Shown piece by piece: positions 49,801-59,921 of a stretch of DNA of 64,000 bases. Below the pieces are notes generated by a model. The model did no database searches and had not been told where the DNA came from. It worked only from the letters and a program-made list of their open reading frames with translations. Positions within the stretch are counted from its first letter, which is position 1, and each line of letters begins with the position of its first letter. The DNA lies in the NCBI GenBank assembly GCA_033026295.1, contig CM065175.1, positions 23,260,837 through 23,324,836 on the forward strand, in the 5' to 3' direction. Both the position numbers and the translations under genes were made by a program. Source of the DNA: Channa striata. Taxonomy: Eukaryota; Chordata; Actinopteri; Anabantiformes; Channidae.

Positions 49801-52692
49801 TTAATAACATGCTGCAGTGGCCAAGCTGGTTTGCCTGCATCTCTCAATAACTTCGGGAGCCAGATAGTTCATTTGTGTGTGTGTGTGTGTGTGTGTGCGT
49901 CAGACACTCCTCCCCCGTCATCCTTGGTGTCACAGCATGCAGGACGCGCTCTCAACAGTGGGAAATCTTCTTTATGCCCATCAAGCACTTTCCCAGAAAC
50001 CTCCTTTCAGTGTGGCAGAGCCGCTGCATGCCATAAATCCCAGTTTCTTTCCCCGATTATGATAAACCGAGCACACTGCAGATGCAGCGTCCGCAGCTTC
50101 ACATCAAGGGCAAATCAATGACAACCACGCCGGGCCTCTCTGCTGCCCGCGGAAGTGTCGACTCCAGCTCCATCGTGCAAAAATGTCATTCAACAACCTC
50201 TCCGGGTTTTGTTGTGCTTTGCTTTGGGTTTTTTTGGCTCCTAATGCTCCAATATGCTCTGAGCACAAATGTCATAACATGCATCTCCATCTCTTCCAAA
50301 CAAATACATTTAATAATATAATTTAATATAATAATAATAATGCAGGTCACACTCGTGCAGACTCTGTAACAACAAAGACAGAGAAAGTTTGGGTTGTGCT
50401 GAGAAAAGGGCGAGCCTGGAAAGTTGAGGTAAAGGACACCAGGGACCATGTGGTGAAGAGAGGAGAGGAGGCTCCAGCATGAGTCAGGCGCGTGTTGCGT
50501 AACAGGGAATCGGGGCGATCGTGTCTCCCCACTGGCTTCCCGCTGGTACTGCCTTTTGAAAGGCTTTACACTTTTACTTTCTGCTCTCATTTCAGAGAAG
50601 ATGCTTTTATTTGTCCTTTCTTTGCATTCCTTCCCAGCATTTTTATACCTTTGGTCGTCATTTGTTCCTCCCGTAATTTTCTATCTTACTTAATTATTTC
50701 TTTGTAGTTTTCATTTTAATAAAAAAAGGATTTTATCGTGATAGAGACAAAGCTCTACACTTGTTTAAAATACAGGATTTTTCTTTCAACTCCCATTTGA
50801 TGCCAAGAGACTTGGATTGGGTTGTGGTAGATCTTACTGACACACCGTAATACGTGTGTGTTACTGTAACACATGCAAACAACTAAAGTGGAAAATGGAA
50901 AAGATGCCCACGTACAGTACGGTGTAAACTCATCGTTATCTGAGGTAAATGAGAGACAACAAGAAGAATCTGTGACCCCCCCCCCCGAGCGGTCGCACAG
51001 GGGCCACGGTTGGCACACGTCTTTTTCTACAACAATCATTGAGGCGGAACTAGTGCAGAATCCATGACGTGCATTTTCATGCGGCACAGGCGCTCAGCAC
51101 ACGGGCAACCCTGTCTGCAGGGAAACGATGATCACTGACGTGGCAGCAGTACAGTCGGGCCGTCAAAACCCTGTGAGAGCACTGGAAATGATGTAATTAG
51201 AGCTCATCCAATTCACCACGACTCAATAATGCAAATGAACATTTCAGCCCATGTGCAGATACTGCAAAGTCTAAGTCACGTCAATTCATTCACCTCAAAA
51301 GAGCTTTTGATCCAATTTTTTTCCTTTCTTGTCATGTCAATTTCAGCAATTTTAACATTTTAGCAATTTGTTTGAACCCACTTTTAAAGTTCTACGTAGA
51401 AAGACATTCGCCCTGCAAAAATGTGTGAACCTGTGCACACGTGTAAGCGGTTTTAACTTAACGTTAACCAAAACTAAACAGCGTGTTGGAATTTTTTTGA
51501 TCCTCGGCCTTTGTTCTCAGTGTCCTTGCTGGGCAGCCAGTGACAGATGGCAAGACAGGTTTGGAGTCTAAATGGACATTGACCCTCAGGATAGGAAATG
51601 ATGACGAGGGCTTTGCCCACATCGCAGTTTACAGACACACAGACAAGCAAGTGGCGATTGAGCAGCATAGACTGGATAGAGTAGGTAAAAAATATACATT
51701 CTGAAGAAGCCGCGTTCACAGTCACTTCACCACACACACACACACAGTCCAGTGAACACAAAAGCTGACCTAAAGCAAAGAACACTGTGTTGGGCTTGGC
51801 TGGGGATTGGAATTGAAATTCTGCTGCTGTTCAGGAGCTGCATGGGCTGTTGAATCTTAAACAGCTGTAGCTGCTCCACCAACGAGGCAGTAGAGAAGCA
51901 ATTACGGAGGGAAAAGCTGCGCAGGTAACGATGAAGGTAGGACACAGATTAAACCTGCAGTGGTGGGACGGACACGCTGACATCTAAACAAACAGAGACA
52001 GTAACTGCTGTGCTTGTGTCGAGTGAACAATTTTCATGCTTTTTCTGTTTATGAGCAAAGGACTAATATGTGGTATTCTTACCCAGCATGCCTTTGTTGG
52101 GCTCGGATAGACACATGTCCTTCTCTGCACTGGGCAACACAAAGCCAACCACGAAGATTTCCACGCCGTCTGCCATCAACGCCAGCCCCAGGACAAAGTA
52201 GAGCGTCCACTGGAACTTCCCGTGGCCACACTCCTGTAGAATGGTCTCATACTGCTGAGCCAACTCCTCCTGGTCTTTCCTCCTTTCGCCCTCGTAGGCC
52301 GACAGATCCCTGAACTGCTGCGCCTGAGCCGCCGTCATCCCGTCCATTCCACCGGCCTTGCCTGAGTCGGCCCTCGGGATGCCCTGGTACTCGCCTTCGT
52401 AGATCTCGTCGTCCTCGTCGTGCCCCTCAGTGGAGTCACTGTGACCTTCGTCGTCGTTTGCCCGGCTGTCGTTGCGGTAATATCCCCCGTCGTTGCCCGG
52501 CACGCCGCCATAATCGTCATCATCATCCTCTTCTTCAAAGCGCTTGTAGGAACGCTTGGTGTACTCATCGGTCATTTTGTCCATGCCACGTCCCACTTTC
52601 TTGCCTACCTGCTTCTTGGCCACTTTGGCGATGTCCTTGGCGCCGCGGATGAAGTCTGAGCGGCTGTCTCTGTAGCGTCCGTCGTCATCCAT
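33562..52692 (-). CDS. sv2a: Synaptic vesicle glycoprotein 2A (12 coding exons)
   Basis: Twelve-transmembrane MFS-fold glycoprotein of synaptic and secretory vesicles; in mammals it modulates calcium-triggered exocytosis, binds synaptotagmin and is the target of levetiracetam. Join 52692-52083, 44933-44753, 43378-43227, 41933-41800, 41067-40978, 40559-40452, 40204-40116, 39424-39260, 38819-38686, 34804-34598, 34471-34312, 33745-33562: 2214 bases, 737 residues plus stop (human 742). All introns are GT-AG and all phases fit. Seen: acidic cytosolic N-terminus, TM1 near 161-186, MFS motif A (GGLADRIGRR, exon 2), a large luminal loop with pentapeptide repeats (about 511-580), and SWNALD near 660-665 that aligns with the human drug-site W666/D670. 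It resembles SV2A more than SV2B/C at both ends, for example the VELYPSDKR ending of exon 11. An L2-like LINE remnant lies in intron 3 and a separate open frame in intron 9. Confidence 0.97.
34312..34471 (-). CDS. sv2a: sv2a coding exon 11 (residues 624-676)
   Basis: Acceptor ctacag, donor GTAGGC. Encodes TM9-TM10: SSVISCISCFFLSFGNSES and LFGGISIASWNALDVLTVEL. W661 and D665 align with human W666 and D670. Intron 10 before it is only 126 bases. Confidence 0.97.
34598..34804 (-). CDS. sv2a: sv2a coding exon 10 (residues 555-623)
   Basis: Acceptor ccccag, donor GTAAGA. Encodes the end of the luminal loop (sequon NST in VNSTFLHNKEGC), TM8 (YMVYFVSFLGTLAVLPGNIV) and the MFS-like DKIGRLRML loop. 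It follows the 3.9-kb intron 9 that holds the separate 227-codon frame. Confidence 0.97.
34888..34935. mobile_element. Degraded teleost interspersed repeat fragment
   Basis: The words GTGCAAACCCCATTACCAG and AAAAGCTGGGACAATTAACA resemble the end of a repeat common in fish genomes, which I recall as a DNA-transposon-derived family. The remainder has decayed and the family was not determined. It adjoins the intron 9 hairpin. Confidence 0.4.
34970..35046. repeat. Long near-perfect hairpin in sv2a intron 9
   Basis: Left arm 34970-35003 (34 bases) pairs with right arm 35012-35046 (35 bases), with one unpaired base, around an 8-base loop. The right arm is followed by another partial copy of its inner word (CTGTAAGGTC). 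It lies about 165 bases upstream of the exon 10 acceptor in the sv2a transcript. It could be a foldback element or a structured intronic RNA. Confidence 0.85.
35187..35192 (-). terminator. Polyadenylation signal candidate
   Basis: AATAAA on the minus strand (TTTATT on plus), about 230 bases after the stop of the 227-codon frame. It fits a short 3' UTR, but such hexamers are frequent in AT-rich DNA. Confidence 0.4.
35422..36105 (-). CDS. Unrecognised intronless 227-residue protein in sv2a intron 9
   Basis: I do not recognise this family. The ATG at 36105 has G at -3 and G at +4. The frame runs 227 codons without an intron, long for chance (about 2 in 100,000 for a random frame of equal base use). 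Seen: a possible amphipathic N-terminal helix (1-27), a polar low-complexity middle (about 31-145), a basic region with RIGARIRPHIPW (about 155-175), and a C-terminal hydrophobic stretch (192-217: YALFLLLGC...FAAAF) followed by RIIRRRGIR. That end resembles a tail anchor or membrane-bound helix with a basic tail. Two CREs and CCAAT lie upstream, AATAAA 230 bases downstream. It could be a single-exon gene or an old retrocopy; a chance frame is possible. Confidence 0.6.
   Translation of the reverse strand: MAGFVRMGQSVLHWLSKTTLQLIRSGLGLDKPGSNFEERNCDSLRLISQDSHSCFRGSEHLRDEAEQTQQEHVGTSSNLSESHRVDVGSKTHSTDLDGGSKENLLESPRLLHSCHERVCKMTEPHVVKTRQAGGSSTEMSTPVTKPRRTIGPSQARIAAFLRIGARIRPHIPWTREEIQDIIHKTCHEKPEYALFLLLGCWSIRVIQMFYTNFAAAFSRIIRRRGIR
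36249..36271. promoter_or_regulatory. Tandem perfect CRE sites
   Basis: TGACGTCA occurs twice, at 36249-36256 and 36264-36271, start to start 15 bases apart, about 145-165 bases above the 227-codon frame. A CCAAT box is at 36325-36329 and an inverted CCAAT (ATTGG) follows the second CRE. Two full palindromic CREs this close suggest a CREB/ATF/CREM-responsive promoter that may work in both directions. Confidence 0.6.
38040..38480 (-). pseudogene. L2-like LINE ORF2 C-terminal remnant
   Basis: Read on the minus strand, the frame includes PLRALHWLFVAACIRFKGLS, a degraded form of the TPLLxxLHWLPVxxRIxFK block near the C-terminus of L2/Rex-type LINE ORF2. Flanking residues follow the same family loosely, with frameshifts and no intact neighbouring domain. 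It lies in sv2a intron 9 in the same orientation as the gene. Confidence 0.6.
38686..38819 (-). CDS. sv2a: sv2a coding exon 9 (residues 510-554)
   Basis: Acceptor cttacag, donor GTAGGA. Encodes most of the luminal pentapeptide-repeat domain, with the aromatic every-fifth-residue pattern FEDSHFEECYFEDITSSNTF, and the sequon NCT in FKNCTF. In the family this domain forms a right-handed beta helix. Confidence 0.96.
39260..39424 (-). CDS. sv2a: sv2a coding exon 8 (residues 455-509)
   Basis: Acceptor cctccag, donor GTGAGT. Encodes YYGLTVWFPDMIKYLQ, then the start of the luminal loop with one N-glycosylation sequon (NFT) in HITFNFTLENQIH. Confidence 0.97.
40116..40204 (-). CDS. sv2a: sv2a coding exon 7 (residues 426-454)
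   Basis: Acceptor ttccag, donor GTAGGA. Encodes VWSNFQTVFSPEYRRTTYMM and TM7 (MMMAVWFSMSF). Ends in a split serine codon completed by exon 8. Confidence 0.96.
40452..40559 (-). CDS. sv2a: sv2a coding exon 6 (residues 390-425)
   Basis: Thirty-six whole codons, acceptor tttccag, donor GTGCTG. Encodes VTTIKTVKQMDELMDMGD and then AAWHEKWRIKLITLFHQ. This is the most divergent part of the cytosolic loop compared with human; the reading frame is intact. Confidence 0.93.
40978..41067 (-). CDS. sv2a: sv2a coding exon 5 (residues 360-389)
   Basis: Thirty whole codons between acceptor tcctccag and donor GTGAGT: NGKHDEAWMILKQVHDTNMR and then AKGYPERVFS. Part of the cytosolic loop between TM6 and TM7, near-identical to human SV2A. 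Confidence 0.96.
41800..41933 (-). CDS. sv2a: sv2a coding exon 4 (residues 315-359)
   Basis: Acceptor gtgtag, donor GTCAGC (a weaker donor, but the phase fits exactly). Encodes WSFQMGSAYQFHSWRVFVLV and the start of the central cytosolic loop, TMPESPRFYLE. Confidence 0.96.
42292..42845 (+). pseudogene. Broken L2-like LINE reverse transcriptase in sv2a intron 3
   Basis: Plus-strand pieces in order: HYRPVALTS, LDYLRTQVSSALDPLQF, IGVDDGILYLL, RALSHLESPGSTVRLMFF with FSSAFNTIQ, then DWCEKNHLILKTSKTKDLVL, SIQGSDVVDTFKCLSVHLNK and RSAGVCRQLLRTFYD. These are reverse transcriptase and downstream blocks of an L2/CR1-type non-LTR retrotransposon. The middle, including the YADD catalytic box, is deleted and frames shift, so it cannot be active. 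It is antisense to sv2a. Confidence 0.85.
43227..43378 (-). CDS. sv2a: sv2a coding exon 3 (residues 265-314)
   Basis: Acceptor tctacag, donor GTAAGA. Encodes IGGSIPIVFSYYSEF, the loop QEKRGEHLSWLCMFW and TM5 (GGIYASAMAWAIIPHY). Nearly identical to vertebrate SV2A; the tryptophan-rich HLSWLCMFW segment contains residues tied to drug binding in human SV2A. Confidence 0.97.
44753..44933 (-). CDS. sv2a: sv2a coding exon 2 (residues 204-263)
   Basis: Acceptor ctctcag, donor GTAAGG. Encodes TM2, the MFS motif A loop GGLADRIGRRQTLL and TM3 (SINSVFAFFSSFVQGY), ending CRLASGVG. Both ends split a glycine codon. Lies 7.1 kb downstream of exon 1, across the longest intron of the gene. Confidence 0.97.
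44934..52082 (-). other. sv2a: sv2a intron 1 (between coding exons 1 and 2)
   Basis: 7.15 kb, the longest intron of the gene. It contains a CA array (45.43 kb), a GT-rich block (46.58-46.70 kb), an ACAG array (46.81 kb) and a GT array (49.88 kb). No further coding exon was found. Confidence 0.9.
46810..46855. repeat. (ACAG)n tetranucleotide repeat
   Basis: About eleven ACAG units in sv2a intron 1, next to a GT-rich block at 46.58-46.70 kb. Confidence 0.9.
52083..52692 (-). CDS. sv2a: sv2a coding exon 1 (residues 1-203)
   Basis: Starts at the ATG read from 52692 in a strong context (A at -3, G at +4); it is the first in-frame ATG. It encodes the basic FIRGAKDIAK segment, the acidic EEEDDDDD run, and STEGHDEDDEIYEGEYQGIP, which carries the threonine (T88) matching human T84, the CK1 site for synaptotagmin binding. 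TM1 and the following loop come next. The exon ends in a split glycine codon at donor GTAAGA. Confidence 0.97.
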
Positions 52693-52873
52693 GTTTGACG
52701 TGCTGTGCGGTGCTCGGGTAAAGCTCGGAATGGGAGGTATCAGGAGCGGCCCGAGCACATGAGTGTGCAATGGGGATCTGTGTTAACTGAGGACCTCAGC
52801 ACCTCGGACAGCTCCCTGCTCCACCACACTGCTGCGGCGGGACTTTGGCCGGCGTTTGTCAGGATTCCGAATC
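52693..52873 (-). other. sv2a: Predicted sv2a 5' UTR part of the first coding exon
   Basis: A strong acceptor (pyrimidine tract ending ttccacag) lies just above 52873 on the minus strand, so the ATG exon probably begins at 52873 after a non-coding first exon, as in mammalian SV2A. The frame stays open up to a TTG at 52770, but there is no in-frame ATG above 52692. It contains the RE1-like site. The upstream first exon was not located. Confidence 0.55.
52795..52815 (+). promoter_or_regulatory. RE1/NRSE-like REST binding site
   Basis: The 21-base stretch matches the canonical RE1/NRSE at 18 of 21 positions, including both cores CAGCACC and GGACAG with normal spacing. Mismatches are at consensus positions 1, 10 and 19. 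It sits 103-123 bases above the sv2a ATG. REST silences neuronal genes outside neurons, and SV2A is a neuronal vesicle protein, so the placement is sensible. Occupancy is inferred. Confidence 0.7.
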
Positions 52874-54962
52874 CTGTGGAAGAGCAGAGACAAAGAGGTT
52901 GTTTTAGCCCAATTCATTACACGGCCAGTGCAGTGGTTACGAGGGGAAAACATTTAAAGAGTCCAGATCAGGAGCATTGACATTCACATAATGTTGGCAT
53001 TAGCAGGACGTTAGTATCTGGCTCGGCACTAATAGCTGGGAAAAAAAAAGACACGACAGCTTAAGGAGGTGAAATGTGAGCGGAGGAGCTCACTGGCCTT
53101 TATGGACTGAACAGACGTCGTCTCACAGCTCAGACCAGGATAAATCACAGTGTGGCATTTACAGTGGCTCACTACGACCACACTGACACAGACATCTGCA
53201 GTTCACACATTAACAAGATCTGTGCAAGTCTATTACATATTCACTGCAATAATTGTACGGAGCAAAAATGACTCACATTGATCCAGTTTATACTGAATGT
53301 CTATCGCCTTCACTCTTTCTGCATCTCCATCATGTTCTCTTATGTTTCTTGATTTCTGATTTCCTCTTTCCATGTCCTCCATCCTTTACTGTTTATAATG
53401 TACTAACTCTGTAGCAAATGGACACAAACGGCCATCACGGGTCCATACACCGGCCTCCTGTTCTCTGCCCTAACAGCTCCAGCACTGGGATGCAGCTCGT
53501 GTTTGTGTCCCTGACGGGGACGTGCTGGGTCACGCAAAAGGCTGCAAGCACTAGGAATGGGCAAAACAAATGTGGAAAAAACCATTATCATATGTGTCTC
53601 AGTGAATATCTGATATGCCATGAATGTTTTATATTACAGACCCTAGACCCTTTACAGCACACTGGTGGACGGAGCATCTCATCCCCTGTTCATATGCCAA
53701 AACTTGATAAGGGTTCACAGATGGACTGTTTCATTTAAAAAAAAAGTGAGGAACCATAATTCTCATCTTCTGAAGCCAAAACATCTGCAAGATATCAAGC
53801 AAACATGGCGTGCCAAGTCTCTGGGGGGGGTCAACTGCAGCTGCAGGCGGTTGTTTTAGTCGAAGCCTCCCACAGTTTCCTTGCAGAGATGCTGCTGCAG
53901 CTCAGCAGGGAGGAGACAGAGGAAATGCTCAGTCTGACAGCAACCAGGCCCACGACTGTGACCACTGACGGCAGAATCAAAGAGAGCAGCCGCGTCTCCT
54001 GTCATGCCCCAGTTGTTAATTGTTTACAATAAAACGTCAGCAAAACGTCTTCCTCTCATATAATTGATGCCTATTTTCCACAATAGGAACAAAATGTTTT
54101 TGAAATATTTTTTGGCAAAACACCCTTCTGTCATTGTTATCTGAGAAACCCAAAAGCTTTTCCAATACAAAATATTATATCAACGCCCCAAACAGCAGCA
54201 GAAGGTGACACAACAGCCCCTCCCTCCATCAGTCCAATGCCTGCAGTAATAACGGGGGGTGAAGCAGATGTTGCAGGAGCAACACAAACCAACTAATCCA
54301 CATCTTCTGAGTCATCCCTGTCGTTTGCTCCGGTCCAGCCCTGCCAGCTGTTTAGCAGCTACCAACTCCCTCAGTTATGAAGCAGCCCTGCTTCCCGCTT
54401 CAGGAATATTTGTCCATCTTACAGTATCACTCCTACTAGATCTGTAAGGAGTGAAACATATTAAAAAATGCAAAGATTTTAGGATAAAAGGTGCTAATGA
54501 TTCACCAATTTAAAATTAAAAGAAACAAAACACCTGTTCATGTTTAAGGTGCCAATATTCCCCCAGTGCTCGGAATTTATAGCGGTCTCGATGTGATCAG
54601 ACAGAGTAGCAATCAATAAATGAGCCTAATTAATATCAGGGGCGTTGGAGGGACGATGGTTCTGTAAATAACACTGGGTGAGAACCGAATTAGCCTTAGT
54701 GACACGGCGGTTTTCATTAAACTGTTGTGAAACTGTCACTGTACCGCGCACAGTGACTTAATTATAGCGAGGACAGATCAGCAGATGTAAGCAGAAACGC
54801 GGAGGGGAGGGATAACAGGCAGCGGGACGGCGGGAGGCAGGGCGGCTTCGAAAAGCTCCTCTGAAGCCTCGGGGAGCGTCGAAGAGACGCAGACAACTGC
54901 CACGCGACCCAAAGGTCTGCTGGGACGGCTGGGTTTTCCAAGAACACGCTCGGTAAAACATA

Positions 54963-54978
54963 GGGGGGGGGGGGGGGG
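54963..54978 (+). repeat. Homopolymer of 16 G
   Basis: Sixteen uninterrupted G; long G homopolymers are rare and error-prone in sequencing, so the length may be inexact. Confidence 0.85.
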
Positions 54979-56787
54979 TGCGCTACAGATCATCTTCCAC
55001 TCTGAATACAAATCTGGTTTAGCATCTCCCTGGTATTTGATTATGTGTAATGTCTGTAACGTGGGTATTCTACAACCAGATGCCAAGAAGTTTTTAAAAT
55101 TAATTAGCACCAGCATTATACTTGACTGTAATCTAATTTAGATTTGTTTTGACAGAATAAGGAGGTTTCCCGTAAGACAATCTGCCTCAAGACTTGAAAA
55201 TGTGCAAAGGCAGGATCTATGTGTAGATAACTAAGGTACAAAATGCTCATCATGCTTTTATGCAATGATGTCGGAAACATAAAAGACTTGAGAACATTAG
55301 TGTACAAGAGCTGTTGGTATATTTTAGTCTGGGCCAAGTGACAGACTGACACTGCTATCCATCAGGCTAATGCATAACAATATTTCAGTTCATTATGGAG
55401 GTTCAGGAACCATCATAAATCACCACCACACCTCGGTTCTTGTGTTCGCTGCAGATAGACACAGACATTTACAAGTTGCTCAAATGTAGAGGATTGATGA
55501 CCAACGTGTGGGGCCACAAAACAGGAGCTACAGGAGAGTTCTCTGGATCAGGCTCACACAGGCTTTGACTGGATTTGGTTTGTGGGCACAGGAGGACTCA
55601 AAGTTGAGCAGTCTGGGGACGTTTTACATCAGACAAATGTTCAAAAGGCATCTGATGTTTCGTCATCATCCTGGACCTCATCCTATGAATTGGTCATTTT
55701 ATTTTTTTTTTACATGGTTAAACAACTCTCGATTTCTATGTTGAAAACATAAAAACACAAAACACACTGCAACAAAGGGACAATGCAATAACTTTTTACG
55801 TCTTCAAGCATTTAAGGCTTTGTTTGTTCTGTCAGACATGTTTAAAGAAAAGGCACAACATGTTTTTTAGGTTGCACTAGTGATTATTTTCATTAATAGA
55901 AAAAAATGATCATGATCATGGTTCTGGGACGACTGCATGAGAAAATTAGGCCAGCAGCTTTGTGTCTTGATTCTTGATTCCTTGGTTAGTTTGGTCATTT
56001 ATGTCAATAAATTAAAGTTCAGCTTTGGATGATAAGAACTAGGGAAAAATTAGCCAATGGACAAAGAGTCAAGTCCACACGTTTGTAATCCTGTTTTTCT
56101 ACCGTACAATAATGCACCAGCACTGCTGGTTTCTAAACTGGTCTCAATTTACATTTGCTGGAAACTGGTCTCAAATTTTCATTTTCAATAAAGAAATTCC
56201 AATCACCATATCCGACTGTTGAACCAAACACATACAGGCCTTAGCGTGTATTACCTCAAACGGACTAATCTGTGTCTGGGAAGCTGTTTTAAAATATATT
56301 CCTGCATGAAGAACATAATAAAGTTGGTGTTTAGTCGTGATGCTTCGCTCAGCTCCACCCTGCTGCAGAAAATTGGATTTCCTGGCTCTGAAACGACTCC
56401 CTAAAGTGATAAACTGTGTCCATCACCTGTTTCATAGAGTCGGCCGTGTGGTCTGTGTGTGATTCAGATGTTGTTGAGCGGCAACATCCATCTCTGCACA
56501 GTGAATCGATTTTCTAGCCTTTACTAAAGAGTCACACAATTGATTTATCCTCCGTTATCGTCACGGCCTCAGTCTCTGTACAAGGAGACTCCGGTGGCTG
56601 CGTATCGACATACGATTAGCCTTTTGTTTTTGGAATAATGAGAAAATGAGTTATGCAGATGGGGAAAGAAAGTAATTCTCCTAATAGTTCTGGCATCTGT
56701 AATGAAGTGTAATTTAACGATAAATTAACAGCAAAAACTGTCATGAAATGCTAGTGTGTTTTCTCCCAGTGATCAGAGAACAGACAC

Positions 56788-56790
<3 letters not shown>

Positions 56791-56833
<43 letters not shown>
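56791..56833. repeat. (CA)n microsatellite
   Basis: About 21 perfect CA units. Confidence 0.95.
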
Positions 56834-56835
<2 letters not shown>

Positions 56836-58969
56836 ACCCGTGTGTGGTCGGATGAAGACACGCCAACAAACGACAGCAGATAAAGACAGAGGAGCCAAAC
56901 GTCCCCTTCACTCTGCGGCAATGATGAGTTTTACAGTAATGGTGGGGATTTTTTTTTTTTTTTAAATAAAATTACAAAAAAATTTTTATTTTTTAAACCG
57001 TTTCAAGGTTTGTCAGCTCTGATGGTCCAGTTTCACTGACCTCAGTCTAAATACTATAATATAACATATGAGCCCATGTCAAGCTCAACTCTTTTCTTAG
57101 TTTAAGTGCATTATTGTACTTTACTGTAGTATTATATAAAAAATACATAACTATTAGGTATTATTATGAATTATCCACCTGCCAGAATCTGTTACTGCTC
57201 AAACTTTACTTTGTTTTTGCTTCTTTAGTCCATATTTTTTATTGTACTTTTCCTTTTTTATCTTTGAGAGTTGAATGAATCTGGACTTTCACCTTTAAGT
57301 ATTAACAGCGTCACATTTATCTCTCGAACACTGGTACTTTACATGAGGTTGTACTTCTAATGTATTTTGTTTATTTAATATTCAATTATGATTTACATTG
57401 TAAATTAGATAAAGCCTTAATATAAGCACTTGTTTCTCCACATCATTAGTTGCTGTCAGTTGCTGTAGTGTGATACGACATTGGGAATACTCCATTTCAT
57501 TGATATATAATTGCCCACATCTCAACTATATACCTCAGAGAAACACTGAGGATTTCCTGCAGCCGCTGAAGGAGTTCGAACCACATTATCTCGTCCTTTT
57601 ACCACCGGTGCATTATGGCGACTCATAACTCTAGCTGAGTAACGGCTTCACTCCTCTTTATTGAGACATCTGCTAAACTGACCTGCTCTGAACACATTTC
57701 CCCTTTTCCTCCAGGCCTCCGCACTCAGTGATCGGAGTGGGACATTTTATTTAGTGGAAATAAAAGAGCCATTTAGCAGCCCGCAGTTTCTGGCAAGGAA
57801 AAAGACAAGTGGTTACGGGCTCCAAGAAGACGGATGAGGAGGAAGAACCCGGGCGTCGGATCACGCAGAGCAAAGCGACTGTCGCCTTTAAAACCGCTCG
57901 GCTCACAAAAGCCCATCACACTCACAACTCAATAGATTGTTTTTTAATAGCCTCCATCTTTTCTTGGGTTTTTAGGTGCTCTGGCTTCAGTCTCCCTGCT
58001 CTCACCGAATGAAACCTCATTTAATTTGCCTCATATTTATGTTTAGTGTTCATCAGCTTGGATTAGCTCCTTTGGAGCCCGTCCTCCTGTGAAATGCAGA
58101 GGAGACATGACTGTAGCAGCTGTAAAACTGCCCTGTCGTATTGAGACGCTGGAGCATTTGTCTGGAGGAGGTTGGGCCGGCGGACGGGTCCAAAACACAG
58201 GACTTTCACACTTGAGGAGACTTGAGTCCAGTATGAGACAGCTGCTTGTGTAGTTGCAACCAGTGAGGTCATTAGACGTGTGATGTGACTTTAAAGCCCC
58301 TTTCAGACACGCACTGGAATTCAGACAGAATCGGACGGATTTTCTGCCTTTTATCACCTCATAACTACAATAACTGTAACATCTATCGGTTTCTCTCATC
58401 AGCCGGGAATAACTAATCACAGAGCTAGAATAGGAACATTTGTGGACATGCATTAAATTGTCAGAGTAAAAGTTAGTTACTCCCTGTCTGTGACTGCAGA
58501 GGCACAAATAAACAGGTGTCTGTTTGAAATTAATACTGAATTTTATTGTCCTGCAGTAAATTAGACTTTTGAGTTGATCAGTATTAATATGTATCTGCTG
58601 GTTCTTTACAACAGGAGAGTTTGCATTTGGATATAAAAAGCAACGTCGGCTTTTCTGCAGCTTTAAAACAGCTAATCGCCCTCAGAGTGTCTAACCATGG
58701 CAGATACCGAGTTAAAGGATGCATGAAATGAAAAGGCCCCATAACTGATTAAACGTCCTTTTCAATACGGCGAAAAAGGAAACAAACGCACAATAAGAGA
58801 AGTTGGGACAAGGGTTTTAATCTTAACAAACACCCCCACGTCTTGAAACAATTATCCTTTCTGCTTCGTGCATTTGACAAAGCAAACGGCCCCTGAACTG
58901 TGTTTGTTACCGTCTTGTCGTTTTCCGTCTGACTTCCCCACCTCACAGACAGATGACGGTCCTGTTGTG

Positions 58970-58971
<2 letters not shown>

Positions 58972-59002
<31 letters not shown>
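58972..59002. repeat. (CA)n microsatellite
   Basis: About 15 perfect CA units. Confidence 0.95.
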
Positions 59003-59004
<2 letters not shown>

Positions 59005-59876
59005 TGCAGGTCGGACCACAGCTGGAGGAGCAGCAGCGTGAACTGAGCAGCGTTCGGAAAAGAAACCAGGGTGAAACAAGAGCTAAACGCATTTGCGTAA
59101 AGTTGCATCCAATTAACAGCCCTTCACTTGCTGCTAAGATGAGTCACTGCTGTCTCCAAATATACCCTCCGCTTTCCTCACCAGGCCGACTAACACGGCT
59201 TCACACGTACGCACACAGACACACGAGCGTAAACTCAAACTCAACCAGGGCTCGACTGATTTGCCATTTTCTCCACTAAACTGTTCACTTTTCGACATTA
59301 TCCTTTCCATCGGATCACCCACATTTTAAGTGACTGACAGCTGTTTCGTGTTGTGCACGTGAGTCCTGGAGGATTAATTTGCTAACAATAAATAGCATTA
59401 AATGAATAGTCTCGGACTTGGTCTTCGGTTTGACATGTGAACTCCATTAAAACTTACGAAATCAACCCGCTGACCAGAGAGCTGTAAAAAAAAAATCCTT
59501 TTAAATCTGAGAAATTAGGGAATGTCAAGCAGAGGCTTGAACAAACACTGGGCAAAGCCAGAACAGCCATTTAGAATCAAAAATGAAAGAAACCACATTC
59601 AAACTAGTGCTTAAATAATCAACTAACCACCACAAAATGGGCTTTGAGATATTATTAGACTTCACGAAACATTTGAAAGCACCCAGACTGCAGTACTGTC
59701 GTTTTTGTGACTCCAGTCTCTTCTCCCACTGTAATTTACACACTGAATCTAGTCTCGATGCTCATTTGACAGCACAGATGCTCCCATTAGTGAGTGTGAC
59801 GGAGACGGGCAGGAGCGATGAATCCCTGCAGATGCCCGAGTGAAAAACAAATGCATGTGTGCAAAAGCGACAGGTA

Positions 59877-59877
<1 letters not shown>

Positions 59878-59917
<40 letters not shown>
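59878..59917. repeat. (TG)n microsatellite
   Basis: Twenty perfect TG units, in opposite orientation to the CA array 0.9 kb away. Confidence 0.95.

Positions 59918-59921
<4 letters not shown>

Noticed and set aside
52693..52770. N-terminal extension of SV2A from a TTG at 52770
   Set aside because: No in-frame ATG; the ATG at 52692 has a strong context and matches the SV2A N-terminus.
58043..58507. 154-codon minus-strand frame
   Set aside because: No recognisable domain, composition like the flanks, and no splice or promoter context; treated as chance.
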